A DNA stretch of 64,000 nucleotides. Source: Siphonodentalium dalli. Its lineage: Eukaryota > Mollusca > Scaphopoda > Gadilida > Siphonodentaliidae. Of this stretch, positions 1 through 11,099 are shown in pieces. Positions within the stretch are counted from its first letter, which is position 1. Every line of letters begins with the position of its first letter. A model generated the notes under the pieces. The model saw only the letters and a program-made list of their open reading frames with translations, searched no databases and was not told where the DNA came from. The translations under genes were made by a program, and so were the position numbers. The stretch covers positions 22,742,134 to 22,806,133 of the forward strand of contig CP136065.1 of NCBI GenBank assembly GCA_032622095.1, given 5' to 3'.

Positions 1-3000
1 GATGGATCAGTTAGTACTTAGCTGTTCAGCAATAAGTATATTATTTATACTTTTGTCATGCAGAAGTGGGTTCCATGTAGGGGTGGGGTCAACAATGAAT
101 TTCCATTTCTTTTAAGGGTGGGTGTCAAAAATGAATTTCCATTTATTCTTTTAATGGGGAACAGTGTGTTTCAATTACATATGTTGTGACATATCATGGT
201 GGGACATAGTTGTGACATTCTGATATATCACTTAGGACTTACCTCTTCAGCAATAAGTATATTATTTATAATTTAGTCATGCATGTCAACAGGGAATTTA
301 ACTTAAACCTTTTTGATGAATCACTTAGGACTTAGCTGTTCAGCAATAAGTATATTATTTATAATTTGGTCATGCAGAAGTGGGTTCCATGTAGGGGTGG
401 GGTCAACAATGAATTTCATTTATTTTAAGGGTGGGTGTCAAAAATGAATTTCCATTTATTCTTTTAATGGGGAACAGTGTGTTTCAATTACATATATTGT
501 GACATATCATGGTGGGACATATTTGTGACATTCTGATATATCACTTAGGACTAACCTCTTCAGCAATAAGTTTATTATTTATAATTCAGTCATGCAGGAG
601 TGGATTCCATGCATGGGTAATAAATTCAATATAATTCCATTCATCATGACATATAGTGAATAGGTAGAACTTAGTTTTGTCAACAATAGTAACTTTTTAA
701 ATTATTCCTTTAAGGGTGGGGGTAAAGAAATGCATTTCAATTTCATTTGTTATTTTATATCATGACTGGGTATGACTTAGTTCTGTCAACAAATTAACAA
801 TAGATATATATTTTTCATTTTGTAATATGACATGTCAATATGTTTTCATTTATAATTTAGTCATGCATGTCAACAGGGAGTTTAATTTAAACCTTTCTGA
901 TATATCACTTAGGACTTACCTGTTCAGCAATAAGTATATTATTTATAATTTAGTCATGCATGTCAATAGGGAATTTAACTTAAACCTTTTAGATAAATAA
1001 CTTAGGACTTAGCTGTTCAGCAATAAGTATATTATTTATAATTTGGTCATGCAGAAGTGGGTTCCATGTAGGGGTGGGTCAACAATTAATTTCCATTTCT
1101 TTTAAGGGTGGGTTTCAAACATGAATTTCCATTTATATCACTTAGTACTTAGCTGTATCAGCAATAAATAAATTATTTATAATTTAGTCATGCTGGGTGG
1201 GGTCAACTATGAAGTTCAATTTATTATTTTAAGGGTGGGGGCCAACTATGAAATTCAGTTTATTATTTTAGGGGTAGGGGCCAGCTAAGTGTATTCCCTC
1301 TACATTATGACATCACAACTGGGTAGGAAAACAAATATATCATTTCTAATTTAGTTGTGCAAGTCAGCAATGAATTTAATTTCATCCATTCTGATATATC
1401 ACTTAGGGCTTAGCTGTATGGGCAGTAAATATATTATTTATAATTTAGTCATGTAGGTGTGGGGTCAACACAATGATTTTCAATGTATTCATTTAATGGT
1501 GGGGCCAACAAGTGCATTCCAATTGCATCCATTGTGACATCATAACTTCATAGGACATAAGTGTTGTAACAACAACAACAATAATACTTGTACATTGGTT
1601 TTGTATCCATTTAATAGTGGGGTAAGAATGTATTTCAATTCTATCCATTATGATACATCATGACTTGGTATGACTTAGTTTTGTCAACCAAAAGTGTATT
1701 TTAATTTATTCAATGTATTTCAGTTGCATCCATGCCATAATGAATGGGTAGGCATTGGCTGTTATCAATAAATATATTATTTCTAATTTAATTGTGCACT
1801 TCAGCAATGAATTTAGTTTCATCCATTTGTGACATCAATAATTATACATCTGTTATTTATTCATTTAAGGGTGGTGTAAGAATGCATATCAATTCTATCC
1901 CTTATGATATATCATGACTTAGTAGGACTTGGCTCTGTCAACCAAAGTATATATTTTTAATTCATTTCAGGGGTTGGGTCAAAAATGCATTCACTTACAT
2001 CCAATATGTTACGTGCCCCTGTACGACTAAGCTGTATCAACAACAAAATATTAATTATAACTATTTGATCAACAATGAATTTTATTCCATCCATTCATAT
2101 AATTAGATATAATGACTTGATAGAACTCAAGAGTGCTAAACATATATTATTGTTATAAATTATTCATGAGACTTGAGTGGGTTAGGTCATAGTATAATCC
2201 AATTCCATCCATCATGGTTTATAATGACTAGGTGGGACTTAGGTCTGTCAATAATAAGTGACAGTTTATAAATTATTCATTTAGTGATGGGACAAGAATG
2301 CTTTTCAGCTCCATTCATTTAAGGGTGGGGTTAACATTTCATTCCAGTTCCACACAAAGTATATATTTTTAGTTCAATCATTTCAGGGGTAGGGTCAAAA
2401 ATGCATTTCAATAATAATTACATCCATTATGTCATATGCCTCTATAGGACTTGGCTTTGTCAACAGTAAAATATGTATAATTAGTCATGCAACAGGTGGG
2501 ATCAACAATGAATTTAATTCCATCCATTCATATAATTATAGATAATGATTTGGTAGAAATAAAGAGTGCCAAATATATACTATTGTTATAACTTATCCAT
2601 GAAATTTGAGTGGGTTGGGTCATAATATATTCAAATTTCATCCATAATGATATTTATTGACTGGGTGTAACTTAGGTCTGTCAACAATAAATGAAAATAT
2701 TTTAATTATTCATTTAAGGATGGGTCAATAATGCAATTCAGTTCCATTCCATTAAGGGTGTGGGTTAACATTTCATTTTAATTCCACCCATTCAAGGGTG
2801 GGGTCACCACGAGTTTCAATTTCATCCAGTATGATATATCATGACTGCTTAGGATTTAGTTGTGTCAACAATAGTTATATATTTTCGGCTTATTCATTTA
2901 AGGGTCAAGTCAACAATGCATTCCAGTTACACCAATCGACTATCATGACTGGGTTGGCATGGTTATGTCAGCAATAAATATATAATTCATAAATTAATTG

Positions 3001-3960
3001 TGCAAGGCAGCAATGAATTTAATTTTATCCATTCTGATACATCACTTAGAACTTAGCTCTATGAGCAGTAAAAAGATGTTTTATAATTGAGTCATGCAGG
3101 GGTGGGGTAAACAATGATTTTCAATGTATTCATTCAGGGGTGAGGGCGACAAATGCACTCCAATTACTTCCATCGTGACATCATAACTGGATAGGACACA
3201 TGTGTTGTAATAATAAGAACAATAATTGTACATATACAATGTATGCATTCAATGTAGTTCAGTTCTGTCCATTATGATATATCATGACTTAATTGGACTT
3301 TTTGTCCACCCAAAGTATATATTTTGATTTATTCAGTGTATTCCAGTTAAACACATGACATAATGAATGGGCAAGCATTGACTCTGTTATTAATGGGTAT
3401 ATTATTTCTAATTTAGTTGTGCAATTCAGCAATGAATTTAATTTGGTCCATTCTGATATATCATTTTGGACTTAGCTGTATGAGCAGTGACTATATTATT
3501 TATTATTTAGTCATGCAGGGGTGGGATTAGCAATGATTTGTAATGCATCAATCTAAGGGTGGACCAGCAAATGCATTAAAATTACAACCACTGTGGCATC
3601 TTGACTGTGTAATAACAATAATTGTACATTTATAATTTATTCATTTAAGTGTGGGATAAGAATGCTTATCAATTCTATCCATCACGATATACCATGACTA
3701 GTTAGGTCTTCGTTTTGTCAACCAATGTATATATTTGTAATTTATTCATTTATGGGATGGGGTCAACAATATAATCCAATTACAGATACACCCACTAAAT
3801 TTATTCATTTAAGTGTGGGATAGGAATCCACATCAATTCTATCCATCACGATATATCATGACTAGGTAGGACTTCATTTTGTCAACCAATGTATATATTT
3901 GTAATATAATCATTTATGGGATGGGGTCAACAATGTATTTCAATTAGAGTTACACCCATT
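1..3960. repeat. Degenerate tandem array (satellite-like), about 3.9 kb
   Basis: The stretch is built from diverged copies of a monomer of roughly 100-120 bases. Each monomer carries the same ordered blocks: a GGGTGGGGTCAACAATG-type block, a TTCAATTCCATCCATTATG-type block, a GATATATCATGACT block, a GGACTTAGCT..GTCAACAATAAG block and a TATTTATAATTTAGTCATGC block. Near the left edge a longer higher-order period is visible: the first roughly 300 bases recur almost unchanged from about 300 to 545. No coding frame is present. The left boundary is outside the window. Confidence 0.85.
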
Positions 3961-3982
3961 ATGCAATATGCCTCTGTGTCAA

Positions 3983-4097
3983 CAATATATACATGCATAT
4001 ATATACACACAACATACACATATATATACATACATATACATACATATATACCCATATGCATATACATACATATACACATCATACATATACACATATA
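3983..4097. repeat. TA/CA-rich microsatellite (TATACATA-type)
   Basis: Runs of TATATACATACA-like units lie between the tandem array and the LINE ORF1 fragment. Short open frames across it are low-complexity His/Ile/Tyr strings and are not genes. Confidence 0.9.
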
Positions 4098-4250
4098 TGG
4101 ACTGACTTTTTCAAAGGACTTTAAACACACATGTATACCATATACTAATGGACATAGTGGACTGATAATATTCACTACAATTTTGTGGACATGGCTGATG
4201 ATCAAACAATAGACAAACATTTCCAATCTGCACATTATGGGAATGTTTAA

Positions 4251-5168
4251 TTATATGTCTCTCAAACATTTAATAACTTTGTTTCTCTTGTTATCATCAG
4301 TATATTTTATGAATATTTTACCATTCATTGTCCACGAATCTTTAACCCCTTGTGTTTCTTTTGCTGTTTTCAACAAGATATTGTTTATTTGGGTGAGGTC
4401 ATCTTTTATGACAGTCTTTTGCCCCTTCAGCACCTTTCTTGCACCAATCACTTCATTCTTTGTTCTTCTCGATACAAATTTACATATCATAGGTCTAGGT
4501 TGATCTTGATTGTCAGTATAGTGACCCAGTCTATGTGCAATACTGATATCTGACAATGATATTTTCATACTTAACTTATCATTGCACATTCTTACAACTT
4601 TCTGTTCGCATTCCAGCCGAGTTTCATTCTTACTGTCACCATCTATCCCGAATATTCTCACACTCTCCTTCCTTGTCTGTTGCTCTAGATTATTGATGTT
4701 ATCATTTAGCTTTCTGTTCACTTCTTTGAGTTTTACTATCTCATCACTTTTATCATCTGAATCATCTTTTAGCTGTTTCACTTCTTGCTTTAATGAGTCC
4801 ATTGATTTTTCTAATTTGTAAATGTTGCTTGCATCCCTCACATCTACTATTTTTTTGTCATAGTCACCTCTCATCTTTTCCAGAATTGTGTTCAAGTCAT
4901 CCACTTTCACCAACGGCTTAAGTCTATTATCTAATTGTTCTGTTGTCACAAGCATATCCAGTTTCTTATTTATCAACTCCAAACTTTTCTCAATGGCTGA
5001 GCTACTATTGACTTGTTTTTTGGGGTCAGGACCAAAGTTCAATGTTGGTTGGCTAGGTGTTTTTTGTTTTTTATTTGGCAATACCGCCTTTAGTTTAGGC
5101 TTTACCGATTCCGTATGCAAGCTTTCATCAGCGCTTGATGTTGATGCTGGTAGACGTTTGTCAGGCAT
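4251..5168 (-). CDS. LINE-type ORF1 protein (coiled coil plus RRM-like), intact, no ORF2 beside it
   Basis: This 305-residue open frame starts at the first ATG (5168); the extra upstream codons lack an ATG. Residues 1-57 are Ser/Lys/Pro-rich and probably disordered. Residues 58-165 form a long heptad-rich coiled coil (KLEKSMDSLKQEVKQLKDD and following). Residues 168-245 look like the RRM of L1-type ORF1 proteins, with SVRIFGI as the first strand, an ISIAHRLG segment, and RPMICKFVSRR as the RNP1-like strand. Residues 246-300 resemble the C-terminal domain. Such proteins are trimeric RNA chaperones that package LINE RNA. There is no frameshift or stop, but no endonuclease or reverse-transcriptase frame follows: a microsatellite begins about 150 bases downstream. 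It may be a deleted LINE, a non-autonomous derivative, or a captured ORF1. The family is confident, the clade is not. Confidence 0.8.
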   Translation of the reverse strand: MPDKRLPASTSSADESLHTESVKPKLKAVLPNKKQKTPSQPTLNFGPDPKKQVNSSSAIEKSLELINKKLDMLVTTEQLDNRLKPLVKVDDLNTILEKMRGDYDKKIVDVRDASNIYKLEKSMDSLKQEVKQLKDDSDDKSDEIVKLKEVNRKLNDNINNLEQQTRKESVRIFGIDGDSKNETRLECEQKVVRMCNDKLSMKISLSDISIAHRLGHYTDNQDQPRPMICKFVSRRTKNEVIGARKVLKGQKTVIKDDLTQINNILLKTAKETQGVKDSWTMNGKIFIKYTDDNKRNKVIKCLRDI

Positions 5169-5480
5169 ATTTCTCAGTAGTAAACAGTTGCACGACAATT
5201 GGTGATGTGTTTTTGTGGATTTTCAAACTTGATTTATTTATATGTATTTTATGCAATCAAGTCACTCACTGCGATCATATGACCAGTCGGTCGATTGTGT
5301 CTTCGACGCTACTTGTTGTGATGCAGGATACCGCCTATACAGGTTGATTTATACGTGTTTTGATTCCCATCAAAAAAATTTCACCCGTTTAAGTCGCCAT
5401 CTGGATGGGTTAAGTTGGCCTCATATGCCAGGGTTTCTGCTAGGGTTTGGGGGAATGGTACCCCTGTAACCGCGGGGGGA
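5169..5480 (-). other. Probable 5' leader of the LINE-type element
   Basis: This non-coding stretch sits just upstream of the ORF1 start on the minus strand. It is more GC-rich than its surroundings, with a CCGCGG block near 5470 that may mark the element's 5' edge. No target-site duplication was identified. Confidence 0.35.
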
Positions 5481-5614
5481 ATTCGCAGACCATCAACAAA
5501 CTGGAAATGGATAATAGTATTTACCAATAGTAAATCAATTGATAATTTAAATCCAAGTTTTGAATGTCTATGCTAATATAAGTAGATAAAGTTAAGGAAT
5601 CATAATTGTGTTTT

Positions 5615-5748
5615 GCAGTAATGCCAGAAGTATATGACCCTGAGAGATTTCCGATGAATGGCAACAAGCCATATCTCTGACTAAATCATGAAAAATTACC
5701 CTTAATTCTGCTGTGGTTAAGGAGTTGATTATTTAGGGCATTACTGTA
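5615..5748. mobile_element. MITE-1 copy (deleted form, TA-flanked)
   Basis: It begins CAGTAATGCC and ends GGGCATTACTG followed by TA, with the internal block ATGGCAACAAGCCATAT. The left arm is replaced by a short variant (GAAGTATATGACCCT), as in the copy at 6965. MITE-1 is the name used here for the TA-flanked palindromic family seen about a dozen times in the window. Confidence 0.85.
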
Positions 5749-6299
5749 AGGGTGTCGTCATTTAGCACTTCATGTAAACTGACAAAACCATTAATACCAT
5801 AAATATTACGACAAAACAACAAGTTAAATCGGTGGCTAAAATAAGCGTGCAGACAATTTTTCTTATTGGCGCCAACAATTGTAGAGGCAATTTTTAAATT
5901 TTGCATTCCTATGTCTGGCTTCACTAACATTACATTCATGAAAACATGTTATACCAGGAAATATTTCTTATCACCATTCAGTGGATAACATTTTGACCTT
6001 TTCTACATAATTATAAATAAGAACCAGTTAGAACAGTGTGTTATTTGACAACATAATCACAACGTAACCAGGCAGAATTAATCACATGGCTTTTATCAAT
6101 GTCGGCTTCAATATCTTTTAGAATAAGGCAATAATTGTTGAAAAAACAATCTTTTCACGTGACATGGTTTTACCTGAGTTGGCTGGCAAATAAAATTATC
6201 TTCATTTATCATTCCCTGTTGTGTTATTTAGTGGCAGATACACATGTGAAGTAGGCATTAATCTGTCAGTCAGGTAGGGGAATACATGTCAGAGGGGAT
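5749..6299. other. No gene seen
   Basis: AT-rich sequence with no open frame resembling the missing second SRCR exon and no clear repeat. Confidence 0.5.
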
Positions 6300-6420
6300 A
6301 TTTGGGTGTGGGGGAAAGGGACCATGAAAGAGACCCGCTACCACTCTAGAGGAAACACGGGCTATGAACATTACCAACTGAGCCACTTGAGCCCCCAACC
6401 TCAATCCCCTCCCAAGGTAT
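6300..6420 (-). repeat. tRNA-derived SINE relic or tRNA pseudogene
   Basis: On the minus strand TGGCTCAGTTGG matches the polymerase III A-box consensus exactly, about 15 bases into a GGGCTCAAG start. A B-box-like region (GCGGGTCTC...GGTCCC) follows at a tRNA-like distance but is degraded. No tRNA cloverleaf can be closed, so this is probably a SINE head or pseudogene. Confidence 0.5.
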
Positions 6421-6527
6421 AAGAAAGATGTCAGGAAATCCAATGTATACCTGTACTTGTATTAGCTAGAGCATTCTAATTATCTTTAATATTTTTCATG
6501 TAATTCATCATTACTGTATATGTATAC

Positions 6528-6675
6528 CTGAATCCCAGCATCCTGCAAATGACTGTAGCATCATTGTTATCCCAGCTGTCATCACAAATTGTACCCCACT
6601 GTCCTTGGTAGTAAATCTCTACTCGACCATAATTTCTTGCATTTTGACCAGCCAGTCTCACCAGAATCCCAGGAT
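6528..6675 (-). CDS. Exon: N-terminal half of an SRCR domain
   Basis: The acceptor (CTTTTAG) and donor (GGATTCAG then GTATAC) bound 148 bases, phase 1 to phase 2. The translation carries the SRCR hallmark [18 protein letters not shown], then TICDDSW, then [12 protein letters not shown]. This covers the first strands, the WGT-CDD core and the VxCRxLGF helix of a scavenger receptor cysteine-rich domain. Splitting after LGF in phase 2 is a usual SRCR exon boundary. SRCR domains are extracellular ligand-binding modules, often recognising polyanions or microbial surfaces. The second half (WLDDVxC, final Cys) is not found between here and position 1, where LINE and satellite DNA fill the space, so the next exon is probably left of the window. 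Confidence 0.92.
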
Positions 6676-6732
6676 CTAAAAGTAAACAGAATGTGCACAG
6701 CACTGATTCAGAATGGTGTGTTCATTGCTTCA

Positions 6733-6954
6733 TACAGTAATGCCCTAAATAATCGACTCGGGTCCTTAACCACAGCAAAATTATGGGTAACTTTTCAGGA
6801 TAGAGCTTGAAATATGGATTGTTGCCATTCATCGGAAACCTCTCAGTGAGAGCTTTCCGATGAATGGCAACAAGCCATATTTCAAGCTATATCCTGAAAA
6901 GTTACCCATAATTCTGCTGTGGTTAAGGAGTCAATTATTTAGGGCATTACTGTA
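6733..6954. mobile_element. MITE-1, full palindromic copy
   Basis: TA plus CAGTAATGCCCTAA on the left and TTAGGGCATTACTG plus TA on the right. The two arms are near-perfect inverted repeats over their whole length and meet at GGAAACCTCTCAGTGAGAGCTTTCC near 6845. TA flanks and CAGT termini suit a Tc1/mariner-type non-autonomous element. Confidence 0.92.
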
Positions 6955-6964
6955 TGCATGAACA

Positions 6965-7104
6965 TACAGTAATACCTGAGGTATATGACCCTTTAACCAC
7001 AGCAGAATTATGGGAATTTTTTCAGGATTTAGTCGGAAATATGGCTTGTTGCCATTCATCGAAAAGCTGTGGTTAAAGGATCATATACTTTGGGCATTAC
7101 TGTA
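6965..7104. mobile_element. MITE-1, shortened copy
   Basis: It starts TACAGTAAT and ends GGGCATTACTGTA, carries the ATGGCTTGTTGCCATTC core and lacks most of one arm. It lies only 10 bases from the full copy. Confidence 0.85.
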
Positions 7105-7658
7105 TAAATTATTATTTTAATTTAGATTGCCGTGTTACAAATATATTGGCACATTGAGTGTCATTCAGCTCAGATCAAGCTAGAAAATTGTCCTACAACC
7201 AGTCACTTAAGCATTATATGCCATATGACATCAGAATACTGACATTGCACCGTTCCTTGAACATTGCCCACGAAGGTTAGGTATGAATGAAAGCTGGGAC
7301 TGGAATAAATTCAATGTAATTTTATAGAAGACGTTTTTATGTTAATTTACAATTTCAAATTTTGTTACTTTAAATTTTTTATTATTATTATTTAATGCCT
7401 TACCAATTTAATTAGTTGGTTTACGAACATGGGACCCAAAAAAATGTAGATGGAGGAGGGGAAAAAAAACTCCCTTCGGGCTTGTTCTATCCGGTATGAA
7501 TTTTCACACGACATCACCACTGGAATTTTGTAACTTAAAATGGACATGTTATTTACCCTGAACACTTTATTCAACTTAAACTTTCAAATATATTAATATT
7601 TTATTATATATTTTATTATATATTATTTTTATTTATTTATTCATATTCATTTTTTTGG
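7105..7658. other. No gene seen
   Basis: AT-rich, low-complexity sequence with poly-A/T runs. No supported frame. Confidence 0.5.
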
Positions 7659-7752
7659 TTAAATTGAGCAAGGAAATCATTCTAAAAAAAATAATATTTT
7701 TTTAATGAATATATTTTTTCGAAAAAGGGCCATAACTCAGTTATATATATAA
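7659..7752. repeat. Dispersed repeat shared with 46824-46917
   Basis: Both places carry TTAAATTGAGCAAGGAAATC followed by TTTTTCGAAAAAGGGCC and ATAACTCA. The second copy begins exactly at the right edge of segmental-duplication copy B. Confidence 0.7.
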
Positions 7753-7794
7753 GAGATGCACTGACTAACAAGGTCAATGTAAATAATGTTAGGT

Positions 7795-7940
7795 TAATGT
7801 ATTCTCTTATATATGCAAGGCTCCCAAAAACAAAACAAAAACATTTTTTATATTTTTTAGGGCCGATTTTATCGGCCCTGGCAATCTACATACCGTAAAT
7901 TAGGGCCGATAAGATCGGCCCCTGGCAATGAAAGAGTTAA
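7795..7940. mobile_element. Degenerate TTAA-type MITE related to 52787-53076
   Basis: It contains ATTCTCTTATATATGCAAGG, two GGGCCGAT..ATCGGCCC hairpins and a right end reading GGCAATGAAAGAGTTAA. The same blocks, in the same family, occur at 52.8-53.1 kb. The left end is degraded. Confidence 0.55.
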
Positions 7941-8036
7941 GGTTAATTTGAGGTTAATTTTGACAGTGTGTAACACAGATAAATACAAAATGAGAATTTC
8001 CTTCAATTTCACAATTATACCTCCCAAAAACTTTGA

Positions 8037-8550
8037 GCTTTGTCGACGATGAGCTAGAATCTTGGGCCGACAGTGGGGCGATTAGTGGTAGACATAAGGT
8101 GAGCTGCAAAAGTTGATTCGGGCAACCAATCTGAAGCTCCGGCCACTGAACCTTGGGTCCCCACTGTCGGTCGAGGATTCTGTCGTTCCTCGGAAACGCG
8201 CTTTTGCATCTAAAAGATTTGTCAACGATGAGCTAGAATCTTGGGACCGCTCTTTTGTGACTGAAAACGACTGAGGTGATTTCTTGCACAACCTTCATCA
8301 CAGGATACAGGTCAAATCTTGTTTAAATTGATTTACCACAACCATAACACCAACCATGCCAGTCTTTAGCTCGGTCCTGCCCGGTTCTGGTCCCATGGTC
8401 CTACTACAGAAGTCAGGACCAGTGGCAGATAAAATGCTTATATCACTGATTCGGGAAACCAATCTTCAAGGGCGAAAGTCCCAACATCACTGCCTTCGGA
8501 GGCTGTTCTGGATGGGTAAGACTCGCTGCCGCGTACCGTCATTTTGCTAA
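8037..8550. repeat. Short direct and inverted repeats, possible relic of a coding element
   Basis: GATGAGCTAGAATCTTGGG occurs at about 8049 and again near 8228. CCGACAGTGGGG near 8068 has an inverted partner at CCCCACTGTCGG near 8159. A GATTCGGG(C/A)AACCAATCT block recurs at about 8115 and 8450. The GC content is higher than the surroundings. A 69-codon minus-strand frame and a 64-codon plus-strand frame match no family I know. Confidence 0.4.
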
Positions 8551-9733
8551 CAATTTAACAAGTTTGAAAGGTATATATGGTTACAGGACACCAATTATTC
8601 TCCATAGGCGACAGTGTTAATGTCCGGGGCTATGCTCGATTCCTTGTGAATTCAGGAACTTTCTAACCTAGTCAATTTTGAAGAATGGCTCTTCGGACCC
8701 AATTTGACCCAAAAAAATTAATAGGTACGTGTGGGTTTTCCATCTTTAAATTTACCGCTTTTGATACTGCCCTAATTCCGCAGAAAAAATCATCACCAAA
8801 TTTTCAAACATACCCCCATTAAATGCCAGGTTAATTATTTCACCCACTCGGGATCAATATTCATCTAGGTATAATATTTCCATAGTGGCTTTGATTTGTT
8901 CTTGTTTTTGCATTAATTTTCTCCCAATCATAATCAACCATTCAGCTGCCAGATGTTATTTTATGCTGACTTGAGTGTGGGTGACAGCACATCAAGGGGG
9001 ATAATGTTTTATAATTGGTGTACTATAACCTATATGAAAGGTATATAATTATACAGCCATCAATCTCATCACATGACAACGAGAAGAGAATAACACGATG
9101 AAAGAAGATGTCTCTACTTGCTCGGTTTTTAGCTAGCGTGGCATGCAGGCAGGGTTATCTCAAGGGAGTATTTTTCTGGATTGCGAGTTTATCAACTCAA
9201 TATTTATTGTTCATAACAAACTTGCAATTTATCCGTCGCCTACCGGTCGCTAATTAACGCCGGGGAATATATATATTAACGCACAAAAACTTTTCGTTTC
9301 GAAAGAATCCGTGTTTTTTATCAACTCAATGACGACCCGCAGTCCGATTTGGAACTGTATGTGAAGTCTCCTAATTTCGTGCTACACATGTTCTGTTCCA
9401 TTTTTACGAAGTCAACTCCTCGCTAGTTCATATCATGTATACTGCTAAGGCATACATGTCACAGCTATGTTAGCTCATGCCATACGTTGCCCAGGACAGA
9501 AATGTTTCGCTTGGCAATAATATACATGACCAAATAAAACAGATAGTCCAATGAACCTGACATTTCATTTGCTTGACCCAGAGCTAAAAATTCGCTAAAA
9601 TATTCTCGCAAGATACCTTGGATTCTTGCGAAATGTCTGGCCATTCAAGTAATCCACTTTCAAATGTAAATTTATAGGATGCAAGCACAAAAACTTATGG
9701 TACCATATATAAGCCAGTCTCCATCTAGTAACA
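8551..9733. other. No gene seen
   Basis: Single-copy-looking AT-rich DNA inside the last large intron. No splice-bounded domain exon was recognised on either strand. Confidence 0.45.
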
Positions 9734-10173
9734 TGCCTGAAAATAGTGTGTCTGTCATTTTTCCCAGTGGGTGAATTTAGTAGTGATGTAATCTCATATG
9801 GTGGGCTAGCATCACCAAATTCACCCTCTGAGGACCTCATTCTGCTCAGGCCTAAACTGCTATGGGAGAGCTAGGATCAGATTGTAGTTCCCCAGTTGAA
9901 GTTACATGGTTATGTTTACCCAATAGTCACCTCAATTAAAAAATTAAAAAAAGTTCTCCAAATTAAGGTTTAATAGATACTTCCCACAAAGGAAAAAGTA
10001 ACTAAAACAATGTTAATTTTTGACTATAGATACCTCCCTGAAGATGAGATCTAAGCAGAATTAGATCCCAAGAGGGTGAATTTGGTGATGCTAACCTGCT
10101 GTGCATGTTAACTCAATAAATTCACCCTGTGGGGACTTCATTCTTCAAATGACAGACACACTATTTGCAGGCT
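9734..10173. mobile_element. MITE-2, full copy (about 440 bp)
   Basis: Terminal inverted repeats: GCCTGAAAATAGTGTGTCTG on the left and CACACTATTTGCAGGC on the right. The subterminal GGTGAATTTGGTGATGCTA-type blocks are also inverted. The same family occurs at 31221-31611 and 62175-62558, with fragments elsewhere. Confidence 0.88.
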
Positions 10174-10227
10174 TGCCCAGTAGATGACCTTGCTATATCA
10201 TGCCGGTCAACACATGTTTGACATGAT

Positions 10228-10690
10228 CCCAGATAGCACACGTTGGACCAATGTCGGCTTTTGTGGTTGGTACGACGATGGCCAGACGTCGACTTGCGTT
10301 GGAATAATTACGTTGGCCCAACGAGGGCTTTTGTGGTTGGTACGACGATGGCCCAACGTCGATTTGCGTTGGAATAATTACGTTGGCGCAACGTCGGCTT
10401 TAGTGGTTGGTACAACGATGGCGCAACGTCGACATGTGTTGGAATAATTACGTTGGCGCAACGTCGGCTTTTGTGGTTGGTACAACGATGGCGCAACGTC
10501 GACATGCGTCAGATTTTGCGCGTTTCAAACATGGCTACGTTGGCCCAACGTTGGGGCAACGTTGGTTTTACCGCTGGTTTAACGTTGGCCCGACGTTGAA
10601 AACGTAACGCACTAGGCGATATGTGAGGTTAGTAGGTGCGTTAGATGTCGACGTTGGACCAACGATGGCCCAACGTTGGTCATAGTGTGG
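10228..10690. repeat. CGTTGG-type inverted-repeat end with a 70-bp tandem repeat
   Basis: It starts with CCCAGATAGCACACGTTGG. A 70-base unit with GTGGTTGGTAC.ACGATGG and GGAATAATTACGTTGG repeats at 10261, 10331, 10401 and 10471 (the last partial). CGTTGGCCCAACGTTGG palindromes follow to about 10680. The terminus has an inverted partner at 19155-19168. Open frames here are repeat shadows. Confidence 0.8.
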
Positions 10691-10820
10691 AGAAATCGGT
10701 CGATTACGTTGTAGCGTCATTTAACGTCATTCTTAACTGGTCGCGTGTTTCTTTTTCAAATAACGCTCTTGGTTTATTGACTGAACGTGCGTTTGTGTTC
10801 TGAGTGAGCTTCTCGGTTTA

Positions 10821-10888
10821 ATGGATTATTATTTGGATAATGCACCACGGAACACCATCACCAGCTATAGGGACCCGAAGAAGTACCG
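10821..10888 (+). CDS. Candidate first coding exon of an unrecognised gene or transposon
   Basis: An ATG opens 22 codons plus 2 bases (MDYYLDNAPRNTITSYRDPK and two to three more residues) and runs directly into CCG|GTAAGTAC, a near-ideal splice donor. It sits about 130 bases after the CGTTGG repeats, in sequence that is less repetitive than its neighbours. I recognise no family from so short a peptide and found no acceptor-bounded partner exon. It could be the first exon of an element bounded by the CCCAGATAGC inverted repeats, or chance. Confidence 0.3.
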
Positions 10889-11099
10889 GTAAGTACTTTA
10901 GTTGAGAATATCATGCCGAATAACTTGGAATTTCAACGATAAGCGTGCGTCGTCGGATTCATTTCCTCCACAACCAACTTAAAGTTTGAATTTGAAGTTT
11001 AACCCTTCAATTCTCAGAAACGAAAACAAATAAATTTATGTCAGTTTCGTGTGATGGCATCCTACTGTACGAGGAAGCAAATGTCATTCTAATTACTAT

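Noticed and set aside
6300-6420. Functional tRNA gene
   Set aside because: The A box is perfect but the B box is broken and no cloverleaf closes.
10184-10607. Overlapping frames on both strands in the CGTTGG repeats
   Set aside because: Low-complexity Gln/Arg/Trp/Val strings from palindromic tandem repeats.
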